From: an uncultured Lachnospiraceae bacterium
GTDB taxonomy: Bacteria > Bacillota > Clostridia > Lachnospirales > Lachnospiraceae
Length of the DNA: 30,630 nt
NCBI GenBank assembly: GCA_934408585.1
Contig: CAKRVA010000017.1
Location: 1 to 30,630 of the forward strand
Direction of reading: 5' to 3'
Shown here: in pieces, positions 6,814 through 13,808 of the stretch
Layout of the letters: each line of letters opens with the position of its first letter
Position numbering within the stretch: position 1 is the first letter of the stretch
Notes under the pieces: model-generated
Seen by the model: the letters and a program-made list of their open reading frames with translations, nothing else
Database searches by the model: none
What the model was told of the DNA's origin: nothing
Made by a program: the position numbers and the translations under genes

Positions 6814-9258
6814 TTATGCTCTTAAATCAATATCAAGTTCATTCTTTACCGTTCTACAAATTTTATCCACAAATTTCTGTACGGTTTCTGCATCAAAAGC
6901 TTCTTCCTTTGGCTCAAAGGTAATCGTATACGCCATACTCTTTTTACCTTCCGGAATCTGTCCGCCCTCGTATACATCAAACAGTTTAATTTCTTTGATG
7001 TATTTATTGGCTTTGCGAATGCAGGCTTCTACCTGGCCAAAGGTGATTTCTTTATCCATTACGAATGCCAGGTCACGCTTCTCTTCCGAGAACTTTGAAA
7101 TTGGTGTAAATACTCTCTTCTTTCCATACCATGCAGAAAGCTTATCCAGATCGATCTCCATGATAAATGCAGAAGTACGCATGTTTAATTCACTCTGAAT
7201 ATCATAAGCAAGCTTTCCGAAGTAACCAAGCACTTCTCCTTCACACAATACCGTAACGGTCTGATAAGGATGTAAAAATGGCTTCTCGCTCTGTTCATAG
7301 GTAAAGGTAATATCCAGACTGTCTGCAATGGTATCCGCAATTCCCTTCATCGTGTAGAAGGTTTCTTTTGTTCCAAAAATACCAACACACAAAGTATCCT
7401 TTTCCTGCGGATATTCGGTTAATGGCAATTCCTTCGGAAGAAAGATTTTGGCAACTTCAAACAATCTTCCTTCCAGGGTGCCGTTTTTCTCGTTCCGTGC
7501 AATGGCATTTACCATAGATGCTGCAAGGTTTGTTCTCATCAGGGACAAATCCTGATTGATTGGGTTCAGAATTTTAATTGCTTTTCTCTCCATCGCATCT
7601 TCCGGATAGTTCAGCAAATCAAGGTCTGAAGGTGAAAAGAACGAATAATGCATACACTCATAGATTCCCATGGAGCAAAGTGTTCTCTTAAGTGCAAGTT
7701 CCCCTTTCTGTTTCTTATTAAGACCACCCATTGTTACCTTTGCAGATGGCAGGAAGGTCGGTACAATATGGTCATAGCCATACATACGAATTACTTCTTC
7801 TGCCACATCCGGATAGCGTTCTACATCATTTTCTCCATCCGGAAGCATATCTTCACGGTAAGCCGGTACATGAATGGTTAACTGGTCGCCATCTACACTC
7901 GGTGCAAAATCCAGATTTTTCATAATACGAAGAATGTCATCGGTTGGCACTTCAATACCAAGTACTCCATTTACCTTGGATATGCTGACCGTCATTGCCG
8001 TCGGCTCAATGGAGTTTCCGGTATTAATGTCTGCATGTGTAGAAGAAACCTTACCACATCCGAGTTCTTCAATCAAATGTAACGCACGGTTCATACCAAG
8101 AACGGTAGAATATTCATCCACGCCCTTTTCATAACGTGCACTTGCATCAGTACTTTTACCAAGACTTCTTGCGGTCTTTCTGACATTATCCCTTGCAAAT
8201 TTTGCAGATTCAAACATCACGGCTTCTGTGGTATCACGGATTTCAGAATTCAGGCCACCCATAACACCTGCAAGTGCAACCGGTTTCACACCGTCACAAA
8301 TAACAAGATTATCTCTGGTCATATCATATTCCTGTTCGTCCAGTGTCACAATCTTCTCGCCATCGTTTGCTCTTCTTACGCAGATTTCATTTCCTTCCAG
8401 ATAAGAACAGTCAAATGCATGCATAGGCTGTCCGATTTCCTTCAGAACATAGTTTGTAATATCAACAATATTGGAAATGGATGCCATTCCCATCAATGCA
8501 AGACGACGTTTCATCCATAACGGAGATTCTCCGATTTTTACATCATAAACGTAATGTGCACTATATCTCGGGCAAAGCTCCGGTGCTTCTACGGAAACAT
8601 GGAAGCCTTCTTTTACAACATCGGTCTGTGTATAATCGGTTGCCGGCATTTTTAACGGTTTTCCAAGTATCGCAGCCACTTCTCTTGCCATACCAAGAAT
8701 GCTCTGGCAATCCGGACGGTTTGCAGTTAATGCAATGTCAAAAATCCAGTCGTCCAGACCGGTAATCTTTTTCACGTCTTCTCCGGGCTTTACATCTTCC
8801 GGTAATACAAGCAGTCCATTGTATTCTGAACCCGGATATAAATCCTCGGTCAAGCCAAGCTCCACACCGGAACAAAGCATACCGTTTGAATCATAACCAC
8901 GAAGTTTTCCTTTTTTAATGGTCATTACGCCCTCTATGGTCTTATGGTCTTTTGCGGTTGCATAAACAGAGGCTCCAGGAAGTGCCAATGGGAACTTTCC
9001 ACCGGTACAAACATTGTCTGCGCCACAGCAAACCTGCATGGTGCCATAATCTCCTGCATTTACCTGACAGACATGAAGGTGTGTTTCCGGAATCGGTTCA
9101 CAGGACTCTACAAGTCCTACAACAATGTTGCTGACATCCTTACCAAGTTCATATTTTTCTTCTACTTCAAATCCGGCATCAAACAATCTCTTTTCCAGTT
9201 CATCCGGAGTCACATCTACATCTACATAATCCTTTAACCAGCTTAATGGTAAAATCAT
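6814..9258 (-). CDS. pheT: phenylalanyl-tRNA synthetase beta subunit
   Basis: An 814-residue subunit of the (alpha-beta)2 PheRS that charges tRNA-Phe. Domains run in the standard order: an N-terminal segment beginning ILPLSWLKDYVDVDVTPDEL, an EMAP/OB tRNA-binding domain (about 40-150), the B3/B4 editing domain (about 210-390), B5 (about 405-480), a catalytic-like core, and a C-terminal FDX-ACB anticodon-binding domain (about 720-814, starting PISKFSEEKRDLAFVMDKEI). Length is normal for bacteria. A strong GGAGGAG site precedes the ATG. It is 18 bp downstream of pheS. Confidence 0.97.
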   Translation of the reverse strand: MILPLSWLKDYVDVDVTPDELEKRLFDAGFEVEEKYELGKDVSNIVVGLVESCEPIPETHLHVCQVNAGDYGTMQVCCGADNVCTGGKFPLALPGASVYATAKDHKTIEGVMTIKKGKLRGYDSNGMLCSGVELGLTEDLYPGSEYNGLLVLPEDVKPGEDVKKITGLDDWIFDIALTANRPDCQSILGMAREVAAILGKPLKMPATDYTQTDVVKEGFHVSVEAPELCPRYSAHYVYDVKIGESPLWMKRRLALMGMASISNIVDITNYVLKEIGQPMHAFDCSYLEGNEICVRRANDGEKIVTLDEQEYDMTRDNLVICDGVKPVALAGVMGGLNSEIRDTTEAVMFESAKFARDNVRKTARSLGKSTDASARYEKGVDEYSTVLGMNRALHLIEELGCGKVSSTHADINTGNSIEPTAMTVSISKVNGVLGIEVPTDDILRIMKNLDFAPSVDGDQLTIHVPAYREDMLPDGENDVERYPDVAEEVIRMYGYDHIVPTFLPSAKVTMGGLNKKQKGELALKRTLCSMGIYECMHYSFFSPSDLDLLNYPEDAMERKAIKILNPINQDLSLMRTNLAASMVNAIARNEKNGTLEGRLFEVAKIFLPKELPLTEYPQEKDTLCVGIFGTKETFYTMKGIADTIADSLDITFTYEQSEKPFLHPYQTVTVLCEGEVLGYFGKLAYDIQSELNMRTSAFIMEIDLDKLSAWYGKKRVFTPISKFSEEKRDLAFVMDKEITFGQVEACIRKANKYIKEIKLFDVYEGGQIPEGKKSMAYTITFEPKEEAFDAETVQKFVDKICRTVKNELDIDLRA

Positions 9259-9276
9259 AATTTTATCTCCTCCTCA

Positions 9277-10317
9277 TTATTTCTCGTTAATCTGTTCTAA
9301 TACGCGTAAATCGGAATTAAATAACAATTTGATGTTGTTGATACCGTATTTCAACATTGCGATACGTTCCAATCCCATACCAAATGCAAATCCGCTGTAT
9401 TTTTCCGAATCAATTCCGCAGTTTTCCAAAACCTTTTTATTGACTACTCCGGCTCCGAGAATTTCAATCCAGCCGGTTCCTTTACAAAGGCTGCAGCCTT
9501 TTCCGCCACATTCAAAACAGCTTACATCCACCTCTACCGATGGCTCTGTAAACGGGAAGTAAGAAGGACGCAGACGGGTCGTTACACCCTCGCCAAAAAT
9601 CTTCTGAACAAATACATCCAGCATACCCTTCAAATCTCCGAGTGTAATTCCTTCATCCACGACAAGACCCTCCATCTGGGAAAACATCGGAGAATGTGTC
9701 GCATCATCATCGGAACGGAATACCTTTCCGGGAGATAAAATTTTAATCGGTGGCTGTTTCTTCTCCATAACATGAATCTGTCCGGCAGAAGTCTGTGTAC
9801 GAAGCAGGAATTCCGGAGATAAATAGAACGTATCCTGCATATCTCTTGCCGGATGATCCTGAGGCGTATTTAAAGCCGTAAAGTTATAATAATCGGTTTC
9901 AATTTCGGTTCCTTCGTATATTTCAAATCCCATACCAGCAAAAATATCAATCAGCTGGTTTCTTACAAGTGTAACCGGATGAAGGTTTCCAATGACTGTT
10001 TTTTCAGCAGGAATGGAAAGATCGATTTTTTCTTTTTCATACTTGTGCTGTAGTTCCAGCTTTTTCATTTTTTCTTCCATATCGGAAAACTTATCAAAAG
10101 CCCAGTTTTTCAATTCATTTACGGATTTACCATAACCGGCACGTTCTTCGGGCGCAAGTTTTCCCATTTCCTTCATCAATTCACTGATTTTACTTTTTTT
10201 GCCTTCCAGATATACATTCTTAAATTCATAAAGTTCCTTCGAACTTTTTAATGCGGTGAGTTCACCTTCAATTTTTTCCTTCAGGGAGGACAGTTTTTCT
10301 GCTAATGCGTGATCCAT
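9277..10317 (-). CDS. pheS: phenylalanyl-tRNA synthetase alpha subunit
   Basis: A 346-residue catalytic subunit of PheRS. An N-terminal coiled-coil (about residues 1-90, rich in E/K/L) is the usual tRNA-contacting arm. Class II motif 2 is seen in KVFRSDDDATHSPMFSQMEG and motif 3 in FGMGLERIAMLKYGI. A Cys cluster, CFECGGKGCSLCKGTGW, lies between them, as in many Bacillota PheS proteins. It is the first gene after the T-box leader and directly precedes pheT. The ribosome site (GTAGGT) is weak, as often seen behind T-box terminators. Confidence 0.97.
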   Translation of the reverse strand: MDHALAEKLSSLKEKIEGELTALKSSKELYEFKNVYLEGKKSKISELMKEMGKLAPEERAGYGKSVNELKNWAFDKFSDMEEKMKKLELQHKYEKEKIDLSIPAEKTVIGNLHPVTLVRNQLIDIFAGMGFEIYEGTEIETDYYNFTALNTPQDHPARDMQDTFYLSPEFLLRTQTSAGQIHVMEKKQPPIKILSPGKVFRSDDDATHSPMFSQMEGLVVDEGITLGDLKGMLDVFVQKIFGEGVTTRLRPSYFPFTEPSVEVDVSCFECGGKGCSLCKGTGWIEILGAGVVNKKVLENCGIDSEKYSGFAFGMGLERIAMLKYGINNIKLLFNSDLRVLEQINEK

Positions 10318-10364
10318 ACTTTTTACCTACTTTCTTATTATTTTTACCACATTGATTTTTTACA

Positions 10365-10633
10365 TTAAAAAATCCCTTGTATTCCATAAAAGAATACAAG
10401 GGACGAATTTCTCCGCGGTACCACCCATGTTCCTGCTTTTAACAAACAGACACCTCTGACACTTAACGCGTGCAACGTTCAGACCTACTTATTTTATTCA
10501 TGTTCTGTCTGAAAGCTCCGGTGGGAATTTCACTTCATGTCTGTACTTAAGGAAGCTTCCAGCCGATGACTTCCTCTCTCTGTAAGAAAACACGTTGCTA
10601 CTATACACCTTCACAGCCTTATTTCTTATTCAC
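10365..10633 (-). promoter_or_regulatory. T-box riboswitch (tRNA-Phe) controlling the pheST operon
   Basis: The 14-nt T-box sequence GGGTGGTACCGCGG is present on the minus strand at 10413-10426, followed by a 12-bp terminator stem (10373-10384 / 10392-10403) and a six-U run (10367-10372). Upstream lies a long Stem I region (about 10500-10590). Within it GAAGTGAAATTCCCACCGGAGC carries a candidate specifier UUC at 10525-10527, matching phenylalanine and the genes it controls. Uncharged tRNA-Phe would pair with the specifier and the T-box, favouring the antiterminator and read-through into pheS. The specifier assignment is by position and sense, not by folding. Confidence 0.93.
10367..10403 (-). 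terminator. T-box intrinsic terminator
   Basis: A perfect 12-bp stem TCCCTTGTATTC/GAATACAAGGGA with a 7-nt loop, followed on the minus strand by TTTTTT. Its 5' arm begins just after the T-box and would be remodelled in the antiterminator. Confidence 0.9.
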
Positions 10634-11461
10634 TTCCCCATTGTAGACAATCTTCATTTCCTTGTCAATACGCAATTTATTTACAAATGCTCCCGCAAGT
10701 ACAAGCTGCATACACACATACAGCCAGATCAGTAAAATGATAATCGTTGTCAGATTTCCATACATACTGAAACCATTAAAATAAGTCACATAAATAGAAA
10801 ACCCAAAGGTAACTACGGTCCATCCAAGAGATGCCATAACAGCTCCCGGAATCTGCTTGTGAAACTTCGTCTTCTGGCACGGCATATAAGCATAAATAAA
10901 AGCAAGCATCGTTGTAATAATCAGGAAAAACAGCACATGTCTTCCATTGATTACGAAATTCATTGTATGGGAAAATACCGGAATCCGTGCTTTCAGGATT
11001 TCCATAAACGTCTTTCCAAACACCATTACAATCAGCGCAATTACAATAACCACCACGATGAGCACTGTATAGAGGCTTGCAATAATCCGAAGCACAAAAT
11101 AGTTCCGTTTTTCTTTAATTCCATTAATCGCGTTTAACCCCGTTAAAAGTGCCAGTAACCCTTTTCCTGCGGACCAGAAAATCGCAATAATCGTTACCGA
11201 AATCAATCCTACAGACTGTTTATATACATCATTTATGATGGATAACATCAACGGTTCCACGTTTTCCGGAACGGCATCCACTACAATACGCATAAAATCT
11301 GCTCTTGTAATCGGAACAAACGGAATGATTGCACAAATCAACATTACCGTCGGAATCAGCGATATAAAGAGAAAGAATGCTGCACAGGCCGCGTAAGTAG
11401 TCACTTTCCGGTTACTTAATTCCATGAAAAACGCGATGATTCGAAAAATTTTCTTTTTCAT
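10619..11461 (-). CDS. YihY/BrkB-family membrane protein
   Basis: A polytopic membrane protein of about 280 residues, typical for the YihY/virulence factor BrkB family. The N-terminal SNRKVTTYAACAAFFLFISLIPT is characteristic of the family, and six hydrophobic segments can be read along the protein. Older annotations as ribonuclease BN are known to be wrong for this family; its transport or envelope role is unresolved. The frame opens at an ATG at 11476, but the ATG at 11461 has GGAG nine bases upstream and is preferred. It follows the SpoIID-domain gene closely with no terminator between, so the two are probably cotranscribed. Its last codons hold the promoter of the downstream T-box. Confidence 0.88.
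   Translation of the reverse strand: MKKKIFRIIAFFMELSNRKVTTYAACAAFFLFISLIPTVMLICAIIPFVPITRADFMRIVVDAVPENVEPLMLSIINDVYKQSVGLISVTIIAIFWSAGKGLLALLTGLNAINGIKEKRNYFVLRIIASLYTVLIVVVIVIALIVMVFGKTFMEILKARIPVFSHTMNFVINGRHVLFFLIITTMLAFIYAYMPCQKTKFHKQIPGAVMASLGWTVVTFGFSIYVTYFNGFSMYGNLTTIIILLIWLYVCMQLVLAGAFVNKLRIDKEMKIVYNGEVNKK
10640..10668 (-). promoter_or_regulatory. near-consensus sigma-A promoter of the T-box leader, inside yihY
   Basis: On the minus strand TTGACA (10663-10668), a 17-bp spacer, and TACAAT (10640-10645). This is the best sigma-A promoter seen in the window. It lies wholly within the last codons of the yihY reading frame, placing transcription start near 10633, before the yihY stop codon. 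Confidence 0.8.
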
Positions 11462-11509
11462 AACAGGTATCTCCATTTTGTAAGCACCAATATGGGGATT
11501 TTAGCATAA

Positions 11510-13507
11510 TCAGTACATTTTCGCAAGTTTACACTCCTGATAAAACAGATTTAAAATATCCTGATACCCTCTTCCATCTATTGCCATCTGCTTTGCACCA
11601 TTCTGTGACATTCCAACGCCATGACCGAACCCACCACCAACTAATTGAAAACCGGTCAGTTCTTTTTTCCCTGTTACCGGAACAATATAAAAATATGCAC
11701 TCGGTAAAATACCGGAAAGAACGTATTCCGAATCATCCTGTCGGATAACTGCTCCTCCCTGATTCAGTACATACCGGATATTATATTCGCCATCTATACT
11801 TATCTCTCCCTGATCGGTTTCCAGAAGCAGCTGTGTCAGAATTCCACCATTGTTTCTTTTCCCCTCGGAAATGGTATAAACTTCATGAAACTTTGGCGTC
11901 TTTGGATTTTTCTCTTTCATTCGCTTATAAAGCATTTCTGTATCCAGCTGTTCTACCGTGTACCGCCACCGATACCAGGGTTCTTCCCTCTCGTAATCCG
12001 ATTCATGATTGTCGGTTAAGTAAGCTCGAAACTCTTCCTCTGATACCATATCTTCCGCCATTTTCTCATTATTTCCGGAAATATGCGTACTTTTTAAGTA
12101 TGGAATGTCTTCCCCGTTCATCCAAATCTGTGCATCTGTTCCAAACCCACAGGAAGTCGAATAATAATAGGTATGGACCATATCTTCTCCGCAAAACAGC
12201 AGTTCACCGGTTGTTTCCCGGACTGCATTGGTAGACGCCGCCTTTTCCAAAATGTTGTTATATACCTGATAATTTACACTGTCATCCATATGTGCGCCAA
12301 GTTCCGGAAGTCCTGCCTTCATCAGATATCCATATGCATATGTCCGCGCACAGACCACCTGCGCCTTCAGACTTTCCTCCGGATAGGATGCCGGCATTTC
12401 ACTTGGCACTACTGCATACAGATATTCTTCAAGCGGAACCTCATTAATCACGACAAGTCCCTGGTCCTTTGGAAAGATTTCAAAGTCACCCCGATACATC
12501 GGTGTCCCCTGACTACGTTCTACATTTAATAATTGTATTTTCCCGGTATTTACTGTTTCCTCAATTTTTATGCGTGAGCAGTCAGAAAAGCCTTCGTCCA
12601 TAGAAAGGCACAATTTCTTTCCGGGTTCCAGATATTCCTGTTGCTCTCCCGATTCTTTTTCATAAATCACCAAAAGCTCCTGTTCGGAAGAAAGCTCAAT
12701 GGACTGATGATACAAGCTATTATAATTACTGTTATGTATTGCAACCCGGACGGTTTGCATCTGTTCCTTGCGGCTTACCATATATCCGCAAATCAAATCA
12801 TTTTCCATTACAAAATCCGTAAAGTCATAACCAATCGCAAGCTCCGAAAGCCCCACATTACGAAGCTCTTCACAGGTCTGATATCCTTCAACAGTTTCTG
12901 CCAGCCCATAACTTCCAAGCCCATCCAGCACAATCTCATTCTCTGTCACCTGAAGTATTTTCCCGCATACTATTTCCTCTTTCGGTGTCATTTTATATAG
13001 CGTTCCATTTTGAAAAGAAACATCTGCAATGCCATCACGGTACGATTCCGCCGGCACTACAATTTGCAGGGAGCGGCCCTGATAAAACAAAACCACTCCA
13101 TCTTCACCACTTTCTTCTATGTAGGCATTTGGAATAGTCGCTGTTTCTTCCGGTTTATTTCGAATAGCTAGTAATCTATGATTACGGGTATAGACCTCCA
13201 ATTCTGAAAATCGTTCCCGTATAATTTCATTTTCTGCCTGATAATATGTAAGTAACTGGTCAAATAAATTGTACCAGTCTTCACGTAACGTATCCTGTGG
13301 CAGCTTTTCCCAAAGAGCTTCTTCACTTTCTCCCGTATAATCAGACAATTCCCGAATCAGAACCTCTGCTTCTTCTCTTTTTACCATTTCACCGGATGGC
13401 TGCGTTTTTGTATGCTCCCGATAACTGATCAGTAAAAAGAAAAACAACATCAAGGCAAGGAGTATTACCAGAATAATTTTCATTTGTATCCGTCTTCTCT
13501 GATTCAT
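11510..13507 (-). CDS. SpoIID/LytB-domain protein (putative peptidoglycan lytic transglycosylase)
   Basis: About 665 residues from the chosen start: a short basic N terminus, one membrane anchor (about 9-27, ILVILLALMLFFFLLI), a long extracytoplasmic region without a recognised domain (about 40-320), then a SpoIID domain. Hallmarks are VINEVPLEEYLYAVVPSEMP with following SLKAQVVCARTYAYGY, and the C-terminal GGGFGHGVGMSQNGAKQMA. In SpoIID the PSEMP glutamate is catalytic, cleaving denuded glycan strands during engulfment. The SpoIID proper is about half this length, so this is a larger relative of uncertain role. The frame is open 58 codons further upstream, but AAGGAG lies seven bases before the ATG at 13507 and the upstream part would run through the structured RNA. 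Confidence 0.85.
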   Translation of the reverse strand: MNQRRRIQMKIILVILLALMLFFFLLISYREHTKTQPSGEMVKREEAEVLIRELSDYTGESEEALWEKLPQDTLREDWYNLFDQLLTYYQAENEIIRERFSELEVYTRNHRLLAIRNKPEETATIPNAYIEESGEDGVVLFYQGRSLQIVVPAESYRDGIADVSFQNGTLYKMTPKEEIVCGKILQVTENEIVLDGLGSYGLAETVEGYQTCEELRNVGLSELAIGYDFTDFVMENDLICGYMVSRKEQMQTVRVAIHNSNYNSLYHQSIELSSEQELLVIYEKESGEQQEYLEPGKKLCLSMDEGFSDCSRIKIEETVNTGKIQLLNVERSQGTPMYRGDFEIFPKDQGLVVINEVPLEEYLYAVVPSEMPASYPEESLKAQVVCARTYAYGYLMKAGLPELGAHMDDSVNYQVYNNILEKAASTNAVRETTGELLFCGEDMVHTYYYSTSCGFGTDAQIWMNGEDIPYLKSTHISGNNEKMAEDMVSEEEFRAYLTDNHESDYEREEPWYRWRYTVEQLDTEMLYKRMKEKNPKTPKFHEVYTISEGKRNNGGILTQLLLETDQGEISIDGEYNIRYVLNQGGAVIRQDDSEYVLSGILPSAYFYIVPVTGKKELTGFQLVGGGFGHGVGMSQNGAKQMAIDGRGYQDILNLFYQECKLAKMY

Positions 13508-13523
13508 GCATTTCTCCTTAAAA

Positions 13524-13560
13524 CAAAAGAAAAAGCAGCTATAAGCCGCTTTTTCTTTTG
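13524..13560 (-). terminator. intrinsic terminator after the structured RNA, abutting the SpoIID-gene ribosome site
   Basis: Outer arms CAAAAGAAAAAGC / GCTTTTTCTTTTG (13524-13536 / 13548-13560) enclose a core in which GC-G-GCT pairs with AGC-T-GC with loop TAT on the minus strand (one G.U). A T-rich run TTTTTCTTTTGTTTT follows the core. The wobble pair favours the minus strand. The AAGGAG of the SpoIID gene begins four bases further on. Confidence 0.75.
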
Positions 13561-13753
13561 AATAATAACCCCAAAATGTCGTTTCCTGCCTTTTGACTCC
13601 TAGCAATGCTAGGTGGGTGACCGCAACCTTACATTTGCCTTCCCTTCCAATCCTCGCAATGAGTGAGGGCTTGACAGCCACAAGGCGATATAGGAATCCC
13701 GTTTAAAGTATCTGTAGGTTCAAAAATAACAAGAAACAAATACATTTCAGGTT
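13561..13753 (-). ncRNA. ssrS: structured RNA, candidate 6S RNA
   Basis: About 190 nt between a promoter (TATAAT 13760-13765) and an intrinsic terminator (13524-13560). The ends pair: GUUUCUUG near the 5' end with CAGGAAAC near the 3' end, extendable by further pairs, so the molecule can form one long closed hairpin. The 3' side contains a small perfect hairpin CCTAGC-ATT-GCTAGG in an otherwise unpaired stretch, and GCCTT/AAGGC pairs enclose the apical part. A long hairpin of this size with an open centre and a small hairpin on the 3' side of the bubble is what Bacillota 6S RNAs look like. The assignment is from architecture and remembered sequence character, not a covariance search. A cis-acting leader for the SpoIID gene is the main alternative. 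Confidence 0.55.
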
Positions 13754-13759
13754 ACTATC

Positions 13760-13788
13760 ATTATATCCAATTACCTGTGAAAATACAA
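13760..13788 (-). promoter_or_regulatory. promoter of the structured RNA
   Basis: A perfect -10 TATAAT (13760-13765, minus strand) with a weak -35 TTGTAT (13783-13788) at 17-bp spacing. Expected start is near 13753, just before the RNA's closing stem. It lies 20 bp past the stop codon of the upstream membrane protein. Confidence 0.55.
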
Positions 13789-13808
13789 CCAATAATTCAA
13801 AATCGCCA

